Of a stretch of DNA of 64,000 nucleotides, positions 10,427 through 19,490 are shown piece by piece (the stretch's first letter is position 1; each line of letters starts with the position of its first letter). A program made the translations under genes and the position numbers. The notes under the pieces were generated by a model. The model was not told the DNA's origin, made no database searches, and worked only from the letters and a program-made list of their open reading frames with translations. This DNA is from Arcobacter venerupis. Its GTDB lineage: Bacteria; Campylobacterota; Campylobacteria; Campylobacterales; Arcobacteraceae. The stretch is taken from the NCBI RefSeq assembly GCF_013201665.1, contig NZ_CP053840.1:1-64000 (forward strand), read 5' to 3'.

Positions 10427-11243
10427 GGCTTTTTATAAATTCATTAATGCTCATATCTAAATTAGTTAAATTATGAGTTTTAATAAATTTATCCTCTTTT
10501 TTTGTTAATTCGTCTTTACCAAGTACTGTTGTACCACCTTTTAAATCCACTGTTATCTCATTTGCAACCATTCTAAAAGTATCTTTTGAGAAATCAACTC
10601 CCAAAAATAAGTATTCTTTGTTTTTTCTATGTTCTTTTAAAATTGGAGGCATTGCATAACCACCCATAGCTTCAGTTAACCAATCAACAAAATCAGCATC
10701 AGAGATAATAAAATTCATTTCAGGTTTAGTTGAACCCATTGGTTTAAATAATATTGGTAAGTCTAAAGTTAATAATTCTTTTTCAATTCTTGTGTATGTT
10801 TTAGTAGCTACATCAAAAGAATAAATTAAAAATCTATCCCAATCAGCAGTTATTCTTGACACTCCTGTAATTAAAAAGTGTTCACAGTCACTGTAAATCT
10901 TTTGTAAGCTATCATCCATATTTGTATCAATGATATATTTTGGTTTGATTTTTTGTAACCATTTATAAACTACAGGGAGTTCATACTCTTTTGAAGAGTA
11001 AATATGATTAGTCATTTGAATAATGAATTCTCTACCTTTTCTTTGCTCTAAACTCATGGCAGCTCTTGAGTACTCATACATGAGTCTAGGACTCATAGCT
11101 CTTCCGTTATTAAGGCTTAATATCATTGAATCACTATCAAATGGAAGCTGAGCTCCGTCGCTATTTTTTGTATCTTTAAATACACCCATCCCTAAAAAAG
11201 GAATTAATTGCCCACTTTTTAATTTTTCTATTATATCGTTCAT
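10419..11243 (-). CDS. SIR2-like-domain protein, catalytic His apparently lost
   Basis: A 274-residue protein resembling the SIR2-like family (SIR2_2). A glycine-rich IPFLGMGVF at about residues 14-22 matches the NAD-binding start, and IIDTNMDDSLQKIY near 105-118 matches the TNxD motif. The position of the usual KxHGS reads LFKPMGSTKPE near 165, so the expected catalytic His is Met. NAD-like binding is possible but hydrolysis or deacylation is doubtful. It is the first gene of an operon with clpX (8-base overlap) behind a sigma-54 promoter. A role as ClpX adaptor or metabolic sensor is only a guess. Confidence 0.6.
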   Translation of the reverse strand: MNDIIEKLKSGQLIPFLGMGVFKDTKNSDGAQLPFDSDSMILSLNNGRAMSPRLMYEYSRAAMSLEQRKGREFIIQMTNHIYSSKEYELPVVYKWLQKIKPKYIIDTNMDDSLQKIYSDCEHFLITGVSRITADWDRFLIYSFDVATKTYTRIEKELLTLDLPILFKPMGSTKPEMNFIISDADFVDWLTEAMGGYAMPPILKEHRKNKEYLFLGVDFSKDTFRMVANEITVDLKGGTTVLGKDELTKKEDKFIKTHNLTNLDMSINEFIKSHE

Positions 11244-11274
11244 AATGCGACCTATCTAATATTTAACCAATACT

Positions 11275-11291
11275 ATGCAAGAATTATTCCA
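11275..11291 (-). promoter_or_regulatory. Sigma-54 promoter of the SIR2-like/clpX operon
   Basis: The minus strand reads TGGAATAATTCTTGCAT with GG-N10-GC spacing. GC lies 34 bases before the start codon. Confidence 0.85.
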
Positions 11292-11359
11292 TTAGATTTA
11301 TCATTCATTCAAAGTAAATTAATGCTAAAATCATCTCCATATAATAAATGGAGGAAGCA

Positions 11360-12220
11360 ATGAAAAGAATAGTTTATGTTTTATTAATCTTATTAACATT
11401 TAGTTTTAATTTAAATGCTCAAAATCTTAGAGTTGAATTAAATGAGTTATCAAAAGATTTATCTACTTATAAAATCATAGATTCAAGAGTGAATAGTGAG
11501 TATTTAGATGGACATATTAAATCAGCTTTGAGTTTTCCCTCATCTTTAACTTATGAGCATGAATCAATTGATGGAAAGATTACAGAACCAACAAAGATGC
11601 AAAATATTATTAAAGAGTTAGGTTTAAATGTAGATGATAAAATTGTAATTTATGGAGATGGAAGTTTTTTTCCTGCTTCTAGGCTTTTTTGGGCATTAGA
11701 AGTTTATGGATTTAAAAATGTAAAACTTTTAAATGCTAGTTATTTAGATTGGAAAGATAATGATTTTCCTATTTCTAAAGAAGTTCCAAAAGTTGAAAAA
11801 AGTAATTATATTGTTTCTATTGATAATCAAAAATTAGCTACAAAATTTATTACACAAATTGCAACAAAAAGTAAATCAGAAATAGTTGTAGATGCAAGAT
11901 CATATAAATCTTATATAGGAGAAGAATCTGCTGCTAAAAGATTTGGACATATCCCCAAAGCCATAAGTTTACCAGCTTCAGACAATATCAAAAATGATGG
12001 ATTTGTTTCAAGATTAAAAGATACAAATGAACTAAAAGAGATATATAAAGATTTGGATAAAAATAAAAAAATTGTATTATATTGTTCTATTGGAAAGATT
12101 GCTTCAACTAATTATTTTGCCCTAAGAGAATTGGGTTACGATGTAACAAATTATGATGCATCATGGAAAGAGTGGGGAAATGATTTTAATTTGCCAATTA
12201 TTGAGCCATCAAAGAAATAA
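11360..12220 (+). CDS. Periplasmic tandem-rhodanese sulfurtransferase
   Basis: Two rhodanese domains after a signal peptide (MKRIVYVLLILLTF, cleavage near LNA-QN). The first domain (about 25-140) has D in place of the catalytic Cys in VIYGDGSFF and is structural. The second (about 155-280) has the active-site loop YCSIGKIAS near 248-256. This is the layout of thiosulfate/3-mercaptopyruvate sulfurtransferases. An in-frame ATG lies at 11348, but GGAGG at 11350-11354 sits 5 bases before the ATG at 11360, which also begins the signal peptide, so the latter is chosen. The gene runs divergently from the SIR2-like operon. Confidence 0.85.
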   Translation: MKRIVYVLLILLTFSFNLNAQNLRVELNELSKDLSTYKIIDSRVNSEYLDGHIKSALSFPSSLTYEHESIDGKITEPTKMQNIIKELGLNVDDKIVIYGDGSFFPASRLFWALEVYGFKNVKLLNASYLDWKDNDFPISKEVPKVEKSNYIVSIDNQKLATKFITQIATKSKSEIVVDARSYKSYIGEESAAKRFGHIPKAISLPASDNIKNDGFVSRLKDTNELKEIYKDLDKNKKIVLYCSIGKIASTNYFALRELGYDVTNYDASWKEWGNDFNLPIIEPSKK

Positions 12221-12234
12221 AAAGAAGATAATAA

Positions 12235-14214
12235 ATGTGGAATAAATTTAGTATAAAAGTTCAACTTATAGTATTTATGTCATTAATCGTTGTGGCGGTT
12301 GAAGTTGCAACACTATTTTTTGTATTAAAAATACAAAAAGAAGAGAATAATATATATGCAATAACAGAATCAAATGCAATTACTAAATCTTTAAATAATG
12401 ATTTATTAAAGTATTTATTAGCTCCTAGTGCTGATATGCTTTCAGATATAAACTTTAGACTTTCTGCATTTGAAAAAATTGATGCAATGGTTTTATTTGA
12501 TGATTCAAATAATCCTATTTATAAATTTGGGGATATTAAAAATATAAATGAAAAACTAGATGAAAATAATACGCTTTTTAAAGAAAATCATCTATTAATT
12601 AAAAATTCAATTACACTAAATGATCAAGAGTTTGGCTCAACTCTTTTATCTGTTGATTTAACTTCTTTTAGAATTAAGCAAGAAAAAATAACATATATTA
12701 TCCTAGCAATTTTCCCATTTGCTTTGATATTCGGAATAATTCTTAGTCTATTTTTAAGCAAAAGTTACACTAAACCTTTCTTAAATCTTTTAAACGCAAT
12801 GAGAAAAAGTGACCCAACAAAAAATGAAATTATTGAAGTTAAAACAAATGCAAATAATGAAATAAAAGAGTTATTTAGTGGGTTTAATAATCTAATGAAT
12901 CAAATATCTTTATCCACAAAACAACTACAATTTAATGCAAGTCATGACCAACTTACAAATATTCATAATAGATTTTTTATCGAAGATGAACTTTCTCTTG
13001 CTTTAAAAACAGTAAATGAAAAAGGATACGCTCTTTTTCATATTAATTTAGATCAATTTAAACTTATAAATGAATCGGCTGATTATCAAACTGGTGATGA
13101 ACTTTTAAAAATGATAAGTTCATACTTTAAATCATTTTTGCCTGAAGATTCTATTTTTGCAAGATTGGATGCTGATGGTTTTGTTCTTTTATTAAAAAAT
13201 ATTTCTTTTGAAGATTCTAAAGATTTTTTACAAGTTAGTTTAGAAAAATTAAGTGATTTCAGATTTTCAAATAAAAATGAAACATTTAGTATTTCAGCTT
13301 GTATCTCTTTAGTTCATTTTAAAGCCTTTGAATACACTTTAAAAGAGCTATTAAAAGCTAGTTTTAACTCTCTTTATTCAGCAAAAGCAAGTGGAAGAAA
13401 TAAATCACATATTTTTGATAAAAGTGATGAAAATACAAAAAGATTTTCAATAGAACTTGAAACTGCGAAATTTATAAAAGAAGCTTTGGGAAATGGGCCT
13501 TCAAGGTTTGAACTTTTTGCTCAAGATATTGTTCCTTTACAATATGAAAGCGACAAAATATCTTATGAAATATTGATTAGAATGTGGGATAAAGATGGAA
13601 AATTTGTTTCTCCTTTGGATTTTTTACCAACTGCTGAGAGATACCAACTTATGACAGATATTGATATTCATGTTTTATGGAGTTATCTTGAAATTGTTAC
13701 AAAAGATAAAAAACATCTGGAAAAACTTCACTCTGCTCATATAAATCTTGCAGGTTCTAGTTTAAATAATATTGATTTTCAAACAAAAGTAAAAGAGGCA
13801 ATAAAACATTTTGATTTTCCATGGGAAAAACTAGAATTAGAAGTTACAGAAAGCTCGGCAATTGGTAGTTTTAATAAAGCTAATGAATTTATTTCATTTT
13901 TAAAAAGTGGAAAAATAGGCCTTGCCCTTGATGATTTTGGTACAGGAATGGCTTCTTTTGAATACTTAAAAAGTATGCCTTTTGATGTTGTTAGAATAGA
14001 TGGAAGTTTTGTAAAAGATATGCATACTGATCCTACTGATAAGGCTGTAATTAAATATATTCAAGAAATTGCAACTTTAAAAAATCAAGAAACAGTTGCT
14101 GAATATGTGGAAACAAAACAAGATGTTGATGAACTTAGAAAATTAGGGATAACTTATGGTCAAGGTTACTTTTTAGGTAAACCAAGACCTTTAAGTTCAT
14201 GGTTAGAAGATTAA
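12235..14214 (+). CDS. Membrane GGDEF-EAL protein with degenerate GGDEF
   Basis: A 659-residue cyclic-di-GMP protein. There are membrane helices at about 10-30 and 155-175 enclosing a periplasmic sensor region, then a HAMP-like segment. The GGDEF domain (about 235-385) has a signature reading ARLDADGF instead of RxGGDEF, so it is unlikely to make c-di-GMP. The EAL domain (about 405-655) keeps the family motifs YEILIRMW, ELEVTESS, LDDFGTGMAS and AEYVE, so phosphodiesterase activity is plausible. It starts 14 bases after the rhodanese gene. Confidence 0.85.
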   Translation: MWNKFSIKVQLIVFMSLIVVAVEVATLFFVLKIQKEENNIYAITESNAITKSLNNDLLKYLLAPSADMLSDINFRLSAFEKIDAMVLFDDSNNPIYKFGDIKNINEKLDENNTLFKENHLLIKNSITLNDQEFGSTLLSVDLTSFRIKQEKITYIILAIFPFALIFGIILSLFLSKSYTKPFLNLLNAMRKSDPTKNEIIEVKTNANNEIKELFSGFNNLMNQISLSTKQLQFNASHDQLTNIHNRFFIEDELSLALKTVNEKGYALFHINLDQFKLINESADYQTGDELLKMISSYFKSFLPEDSIFARLDADGFVLLLKNISFEDSKDFLQVSLEKLSDFRFSNKNETFSISACISLVHFKAFEYTLKELLKASFNSLYSAKASGRNKSHIFDKSDENTKRFSIELETAKFIKEALGNGPSRFELFAQDIVPLQYESDKISYEILIRMWDKDGKFVSPLDFLPTAERYQLMTDIDIHVLWSYLEIVTKDKKHLEKLHSAHINLAGSSLNNIDFQTKVKEAIKHFDFPWEKLELEVTESSAIGSFNKANEFISFLKSGKIGLALDDFGTGMASFEYLKSMPFDVVRIDGSFVKDMHTDPTDKAVIKYIQEIATLKNQETVAEYVETKQDVDELRKLGITYGQGYFLGKPRPLSSWLED

Positions 14215-14220
14215 TTTTTA

Positions 14221-14742
14221 TTAATGACAACCAGTTCCTGTATATGACTGATAAACTTTGTTTAATTCTAATCTGATTCGTTCTAAATCAAGTGTTTTAT
14301 CCAAGTTATTAGGCATATCAATATGATAAATAGCTCCATCTTTACCAATTAAAAAAAGAGCTTTTGTTAATTTATTTTCCAAGCTACCACTTACGATTTT
14401 TGTTCCATACATCTCTGCAAACTCTTCATTTACATCAAATACTGGTATGATTTTTTTAAATTCATAGGGAAAATCTATTTTTTCATTAAAGATAATATAT
14501 GTGAATATATCAATTTGGGCACCATTTATAAACTCATCAAAAGCAATAATTTCTTCTTTAAAATCATCAAAATTTGGAAAAGATAAAAATATTTGAATAT
14601 TTCTATTAGGGCTTGCTTTTTTAATTGTGAATTTTTCACCATTAAGTTTGATTACATCAATATTTTCAGCCATATAACCTATATCAATAAAATCATCTGT
14701 TAATTCCATCTCTTCATTTTTGTATATTATTTTAGATTTCAT
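14221..14742 (-). CDS. Peroxiredoxin-fold (Tpx-like) protein without peroxidatic Cys, coupled to nifA
   Basis: A 173-residue protein that follows the thiol peroxidase outline: IQIFLSFPNFDDF near 48-60 aligns with the TPxC loop region, VNEEFAEMYGTKI near 105-117 with the resolving region, and ALFLIGKDGAIYHIDM near 130-145 with the late strand. The TPxC motif is missing and the only Cys is in the tail GTGCH, so peroxidase activity is unlikely. Its start overlaps the nifA stop by 11 bases, so the two are translationally coupled. Two relatives lie at 49076-49975. Function is unknown; a regulatory or chaperone role near NifA is a guess. Confidence 0.65.
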   Translation of the reverse strand: MKSKIIYKNEEMELTDDFIDIGYMAENIDVIKLNGEKFTIKKASPNRNIQIFLSFPNFDDFKEEIIAFDEFINGAQIDIFTYIIFNEKIDFPYEFKKIIPVFDVNEEFAEMYGTKIVSGSLENKLTKALFLIGKDGAIYHIDMPNNLDKTLDLERIRLELNKVYQSYTGTGCH

Positions 14743-16261
14743 ATTTTTTTATTTTATACCCCATTTGTCTAAGAGTTATTCCTAACTCTACTGCTGCATT
14801 TGATTGATTGTAATCATTATTTTCAAGTGCCTCAATAATTGCTTCTTTTTCCAATTCTTCTAAAGTTAAACTTTTTTTAGAAATGGGTTTATAATCACTT
14901 TTTAATTTTTGATCATTAAGTGCAGGAAGTAAAAGTAACATATCATATTTGTTTATTCCCTCTTCATTTCCCATTAAAACAATACGTTCAATTGTATTTT
15001 CTAATTCTCTTACATTGCCCGGCCACGGGTAACTACAGAGTGCATCCATAGCTTCATCAGTGATGGTTACTCTTTTTTTGTGGTTTCTCATGGCTCTTTC
15101 TAAAAAGAAGTTTACAAGTTGTTTAATATCTTCACCTCTTTCTCTAAGTGGTGGTAAATCAATAGGAATAACATTTAATCTATAATATAAATCTTCTCTA
15201 AATTTTCCATCTTTAACCATTTGTTCAAGATTTCTATTTGTTGCAGCTACAAGTCTTACATTCACTTTTATAGTTTTACTTCCACCAACTCTTTCAAATT
15301 CTCTTTCTTGTAAAACTCTTAAAAGTTTTACTTGTGCTGAGGGTGAAATATCTCCTATTTCATCTAAAAAAAGAGTTCCTCCATCAGCTAGTTCAAATCT
15401 TCCTTTTCTTGTCTCTCTTGCATCTGTAAATGCACCTTTTTCATGTCCAAAAAGTTCGCTTTCAAGTAGAGTATCAGTAATAGCAGCGCAATTTAGTTTG
15501 ATAAATGGCTCATCTTTTCTATTACTTCTTTTATGAATAGCAGCAGCTACAAGCTCTTTTCCAGTTCCTGTTTCTCCTCTAACTAATACAGTTACATCAG
15601 ATTGGGCAATTCTTTGAATAACTTTGAAAACTTGTTCCATTTTTGGACTATCTCCAATAATATCTCCAAAGTTATGCACTTTAGAATCCCATTCCATTTT
15701 GTAATAAAGTTTTAGTTCTTGAAGTCTCTCTTTTTCTTTTTGATATAGTTGATAAGAATGAATAGTTTGTGCAAAGATTGAACTTACAATTGTTAATATT
15801 CTAACCGTATCATCTAGTTGTATCTCAGCATTTTTAGTAATCACTGCACCTAAAACACCTATGGATTCATTATCTATCATTAATGGAACGGCCGCATAAG
15901 ATTTTCCATTAAAATCTCTTTTTCCTGATTTATTTAGAAAAATAGAGTTATTATGAATATTTTCTACAACAACTGGTTCTTTTGATTCAGCGACCATTCC
16001 TGTAACACCCTCTCCTACTTTATAAGAAGCAAGAGTTTTTTGGAATTTTGACAACTCAATAGACGCAAAAACATTTAGAACATCATCTTCTAAAATATGA
16101 ACTACGCAATTTTCAAGACTCAACGAATTTTTTAATATTTTCATTGATTTTTCAAGAGAAGTTTGTAGATCATAATGATTTGAAATAACTGAAGAAATTT
16201 CATATAGAGTTGTTAATTCTCTTATAGTTAAACAACTCATACAAGCAGATTTATCAAACAT
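14732..16261 (-). CDS. nifA: Nif-specific sigma-54 activator NifA
   Basis: A 509-residue enhancer-binding protein. The N-terminal GAF domain covers about 20-170. The AAA+ domain has Walker A GETGTGKE near 227, the sigma-54 contact loop GAFTDA (canonical GAFTGA) near 285, and GGTLFLDEIGD near 300. The C-terminal Fis-type helix-turn-helix is YNQSNAAVELGITLRQMGYKI (residue run 486-506). The linker between AAA+ and helix-turn-helix has no CxxxxC oxygen-sensing motif of the rhizobial type; an N-terminal CMSC is present. AGGAGG precedes the ATG. It lies in the AKR-nadB-nifT operon with an added sigma-70-like box upstream. Confidence 0.95.
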   Translation of the reverse strand: MFDKSACMSCLTIRELTTLYEISSVISNHYDLQTSLEKSMKILKNSLSLENCVVHILEDDVLNVFASIELSKFQKTLASYKVGEGVTGMVAESKEPVVVENIHNNSIFLNKSGKRDFNGKSYAAVPLMIDNESIGVLGAVITKNAEIQLDDTVRILTIVSSIFAQTIHSYQLYQKEKERLQELKLYYKMEWDSKVHNFGDIIGDSPKMEQVFKVIQRIAQSDVTVLVRGETGTGKELVAAAIHKRSNRKDEPFIKLNCAAITDTLLESELFGHEKGAFTDARETRKGRFELADGGTLFLDEIGDISPSAQVKLLRVLQEREFERVGGSKTIKVNVRLVAATNRNLEQMVKDGKFREDLYYRLNVIPIDLPPLRERGEDIKQLVNFFLERAMRNHKKRVTITDEAMDALCSYPWPGNVRELENTIERIVLMGNEEGINKYDMLLLLPALNDQKLKSDYKPISKKSLTLEELEKEAIIEALENNDYNQSNAAVELGITLRQMGYKIKKYEI

Positions 16262-16290
16262 TATTGCCTCCTATTTTTTTAAATAGATTT

Positions 16291-16296
16291 ATTATA
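16291..16296 (-). promoter_or_regulatory. Possible internal sigma-70 promoter for nifA
   Basis: TATAAT on the minus strand lies 30 bases before the nifA ATG, in the 88-base gap after nifT. It would allow basal NifA synthesis independent of the upstream sigma-54 promoter. Confidence 0.4.
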
Positions 16297-16349
16297 ACAA
16301 TTTTATAACTCATAATGAATAACCATTTATATAAAAAGTATACAAAAGA

Positions 16350-16559
16350 TTAATCCGCAATTTTCTTACATACTTCTTCTTTCGGAAGTTTTTTAATACC
16401 TGGTTGAATCCACCAAATTTCACCATTAGATAAAGTTGCATTTCCGCCCCATTTTTCTTGTGTATCAAATTCTATCTCTTCGATTGTTTCTTCCATATCT
16501 TTTTTTGCAAAATAAAAAGATACTACCCCATCTACTTCTCTTAACATAACTTTTGCCAT
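16350..16559 (-). CDS. nifT: NifT/FixU family protein
   Basis: A 69-residue protein with the family pattern: MAKVMLRE, then VSFYFAKKDMEE near 13-24, then EKWGGNATLSNGEIWWI near 35-51. NifT is often found beside nif structural genes, but its role is unknown and mutants often have weak phenotypes. It begins three bases after the nadB stop, with AAGGAG upstream, so it is part of the same transcript. Confidence 0.85.
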   Translation of the reverse strand: MAKVMLREVDGVVSFYFAKKDMEETIEEIEFDTQEKWGGNATLSNGEIWWIQPGIKKLPKEEVCKKIAD

Positions 16560-16562
16560 TTT

Positions 16563-18209
16563 TTACTCCTTATTTATAAATAGATTTTTTAATTGTTTTA
16601 AAAACTCACCCTCTTTAAATGAGATTTTAAAATAACCTTTTTTTAGCTCTTTAACAACAAAACTTTTATTAAAGTCTTTTGACATAAAAGCATAATCCTC
16701 TCTATAGTGAGCTCCTCTACTTTCATGTCTTTTTTGTGCACATAATATTATTGCTTCTGATATTTCAAGGGCATTTCTTAGCTCTAAAATGGCTGTTAAT
16801 TCCACATTATTATTTTTTTCTTTGTTGATACAATGAAGGTTATATGATATTTGTCTTAAATATTTTACGTAATCAAAGGCTTCAGTTAGGCTTTTTTCAT
16901 TTTTAATAATTCCCACTTTTTCAAATAGGCATTTTCCTAAACTAACTCTAATTGCATTAAAGTTTTTAGTTGTATCTCCTTTGAAAATAAAATCAATCAT
17001 TTCAATATCTTTTACAACAGTGTTGTAATCAATCGGAGAGAAATCATTTTCTTGACTATATATTTTTGCGATATTTCCTGCAAGATTTCCAAATACACAG
17101 CCCTCAAGTAAAGAGTTTCCTCCTAATCTATTTGCCCCATGAACTCCATTTGAAGCCATTTCCCCGCAAATATAAAGACCCTTTAATTCACAACTTGTCA
17201 TATTTACATCAACTCCACCCATTGTATAATGGGCAACTGGTTTTATTTCTAATAATTCTTCACTAATATCTACACCACATTGCATAAGTGCTGCATTGTA
17301 AAGTGAAGGAAGTTTTTGTTGAATTTTTTCAAGTCCTAGATGTCTTAAATCTATAAAAACTTTTTTCTTTTCTAGTTGCTCTTTTAATATTGCACGAGCA
17401 ACTTCATCCCTTGTCCCCAATTCATTAACAAATCTTAGTCCATCACTATTAACAAGGTAACCACCCTCACCCCTTGCAGCTTCTGTTACTAAATAATTTG
17501 TTTTTACAAAACCAGTAGGATGAAATTGTACAAACTCCATATCTTTTAAATGTAGGCCAGCTCTTAAAGCAACAGCTAATAAATCTCCCGTATAATCAGG
17601 TGCATTTGTAGAATATCCTCTATAAATACCAGCATATCCTCCACCTGCAAGAACAACAGACTTTGATGAGTAAATCATTACTTGTGAATTCTCTTTATTT
17701 AAAGCAACAACTCCACTTACTTTGTCTTTATATTTTGCAAGATTTAAAATAAAATTGTTCGGTAAAAAAGTGATTCCTTTACTTTTTGCCTTTTTAATAA
17801 GTGCCATAGTGATAGCGCTTCCAGTTTTATCTCCAACATAACAAGTTCTATTTGAACTTCCACCACCAAATGGTCGTTGTAGAATTTTTTTGTTTTCATC
17901 CCTATCAAACTGAACACCATAAGAAACTAATTTTTCTATGATTGTTGAGGCTTGTTTACACATAAAAGTAATAGCTTTTTTATTTCCTATTCCTTTTGCT
18001 GAATTAAAAGTATCTGTAATGTGTTGATTTATCTCTTTGCTATTATTTGAATCAAGTACGGCATTTATTCCACCACTTGCCATTGATGAGTTTGATTTAA
18101 AAATATTTCCTTTTGTAATTAAGGCAACTCTATTTTGTTCATCTTTTGCTTCAATTGCCGCCATTAAACCAGCAATTCCTCCTCCAACTACAATTACATC
18201 ATAAATCAT
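16563..18209 (-). CDS. nadB: L-aspartate oxidase-like flavoprotein in nif operon
   Basis: A 548-residue flavoprotein of the succinate dehydrogenase/aspartate oxidase family. It shows the FAD motif VVGGGIAGLMAAIEA at 7-21, SSMASGGINA near 42, FHPTGF near 228, TEAARGEGGYLVN near 240, and the late EMASNGVHGANRLGGNSLLEG (residues near 347-367). Aspartate oxidase makes iminoaspartate for NAD synthesis. No nadA is nearby. In this setting, in an operon with an aldo/keto reductase, nifT and nifA, it may be a dedicated copy; a fumarate-reductase-like activity is the alternative. Confidence 0.75.
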   Translation of the reverse strand: MIYDVIVVGGGIAGLMAAIEAKDEQNRVALITKGNIFKSNSSMASGGINAVLDSNNSKEINQHITDTFNSAKGIGNKKAITFMCKQASTIIEKLVSYGVQFDRDENKKILQRPFGGGSSNRTCYVGDKTGSAITMALIKKAKSKGITFLPNNFILNLAKYKDKVSGVVALNKENSQVMIYSSKSVVLAGGGYAGIYRGYSTNAPDYTGDLLAVALRAGLHLKDMEFVQFHPTGFVKTNYLVTEAARGEGGYLVNSDGLRFVNELGTRDEVARAILKEQLEKKKVFIDLRHLGLEKIQQKLPSLYNAALMQCGVDISEELLEIKPVAHYTMGGVDVNMTSCELKGLYICGEMASNGVHGANRLGGNSLLEGCVFGNLAGNIAKIYSQENDFSPIDYNTVVKDIEMIDFIFKGDTTKNFNAIRVSLGKCLFEKVGIIKNEKSLTEAFDYVKYLRQISYNLHCINKEKNNNVELTAILELRNALEISEAIILCAQKRHESRGAHYREDYAFMSKDFNKSFVVKELKKGYFKISFKEGEFLKQLKNLFINKE

Positions 18210-18210
18210 T

Positions 18211-19317
18211 TTATACTCTATACATCAAATCATATTTTGCTCTAGATGTTGCTGGAATTTTTGTAATTTCTAGATTCTTTTTAATATGTACAGGAACTTT
18301 TGATGCGAATAATGAACTTATTATTCCAGGTGTTGATCTAACAAATTGAAGTGCTAGTTGAATATCATTTTCTAATACCATTTTAGAATCAAGCAAGTAA
18401 CCAGTTTCCGGTTTGAAAGATTTTTTAAATAGATTCATTTGAAGAAGTGATGAACTTGATATAACGCCAATTTTTAATCTATGAGCTGCTTGTAAAAGAG
18501 TGCATTCTTCACCTTTTACTTTTTGCGATGGCATTGTATAAATAGATGTTTTCCCCATATTAAATGGTGTTTGAATGTATTTAAAATTGTGATTAACACC
18601 GCCTACTTTGATGGCAATATCCACTAAATCTTCTAAGTTAATATGTTCATTTGTACTTTCGTCAATAAAACCATTCCAAACAGCAATACCATAATATTTT
18701 ATCATTTTCATTTCAACCATTTTTTCAAATCTTTTAAAAATAGTTTCGATTTTTTTTAGGAATTTTTTATATCCAAGTTTAGAAACTTGAATTTCTGGAT
18801 TATGTAAAAAATAGATATCAATTGTTTTAACACCTAAATTTTCTAAAGATTTTTTACATGACCACTCTATGTAATCAGGTGTCATACAGTGTTGGTCTAG
18901 TTCTATATCATCTTTTGTTGCTAATGAATTATTAAGTATATTCTCTTGAATCCATGTATAAGGATTTTTTGGAAATGGATATTCTAGTTGAATAAAACCA
19001 CCTTTTGAACATATAATTAATTCTTCTCTTTTTGTAATGCCCTCTTCAAATAACTCTTTTAGTGCAATACCAATCTCTTTTTCACTTTGACCGTATCTAT
19101 AATTACTTGCAGTATCTATTAGATTTATTCCACTTTTTACAGCTTCTTTTACACCCTCTATGTAGTGAAATAGATAATTTTCTTCTTTATAAGGTTCTTT
19201 ATTAAAAGTTCCAAGTCCCAATTTTGAAAATATCAAATTATTATGTTTGATATAAAAATCTTTATAATGAGAGAATTTTTTTGCAAAATTGTAAGTTTCA
19301 TCAAATGTAGCTATCAT
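18211..19317 (-). CDS. Aldo/keto reductase, first gene of nifA operon
   Basis: A 368-residue protein with a TIM-barrel AKR core. Tetrad candidates are Asp and Tyr in NLIDTASNYRYGQSE near 68-82, Lys in ICSKGGF near 105, and His in YFLHNPE near 175. It is longer than the usual 320-330 residues because of an insert near 115-150. Its stop is two bases from the nadB start. The sigma-54 promoter at 19408-19424 lies 93 bases upstream, a longer leader than at the other nif promoters. The substrate is unknown. Confidence 0.8.
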   Translation of the reverse strand: MIATFDETYNFAKKFSHYKDFYIKHNNLIFSKLGLGTFNKEPYKEENYLFHYIEGVKEAVKSGINLIDTASNYRYGQSEKEIGIALKELFEEGITKREELIICSKGGFIQLEYPFPKNPYTWIQENILNNSLATKDDIELDQHCMTPDYIEWSCKKSLENLGVKTIDIYFLHNPEIQVSKLGYKKFLKKIETIFKRFEKMVEMKMIKYYGIAVWNGFIDESTNEHINLEDLVDIAIKVGGVNHNFKYIQTPFNMGKTSIYTMPSQKVKGEECTLLQAAHRLKIGVISSSSLLQMNLFKKSFKPETGYLLDSKMVLENDIQLALQFVRSTPGIISSLFASKVPVHIKKNLEITKIPATSRAKYDLMYRV

Positions 19318-19407
19318 GATTTTTTCTTCTTTTTTCTAAATTGTTTAATAATAAGGGAATAAATTAGATTTACTCCCCCATTAATATTTAAAGGTGTATT
19401 TATTACT

Positions 19408-19424
19408 ATGCAATAAGTATTCCT
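19408..19424 (-). promoter_or_regulatory. Sigma-54 promoter of the AKR-nadB-nifT-nifA operon
   Basis: The minus strand reads AGGAATACTTATTGCAT with GG-N10-GC spacing. The leader to the first start codon is about 80 bases, longer than at the other ten sites. It would make nifA self-activating. Confidence 0.8.
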
Positions 19425-19490
19425 TTAATTAATGAGAATAATTTTTACAAAAAAATAATTTTTGTATCTTGAAAAAATATTTTATTTCCA

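Noticed and set aside
10419-11243. Anti-phage SIR2 defence gene
   Set aside because: Catalytic His is replaced, the gene is coupled to clpX and has a nif promoter; no defence partner nearby.
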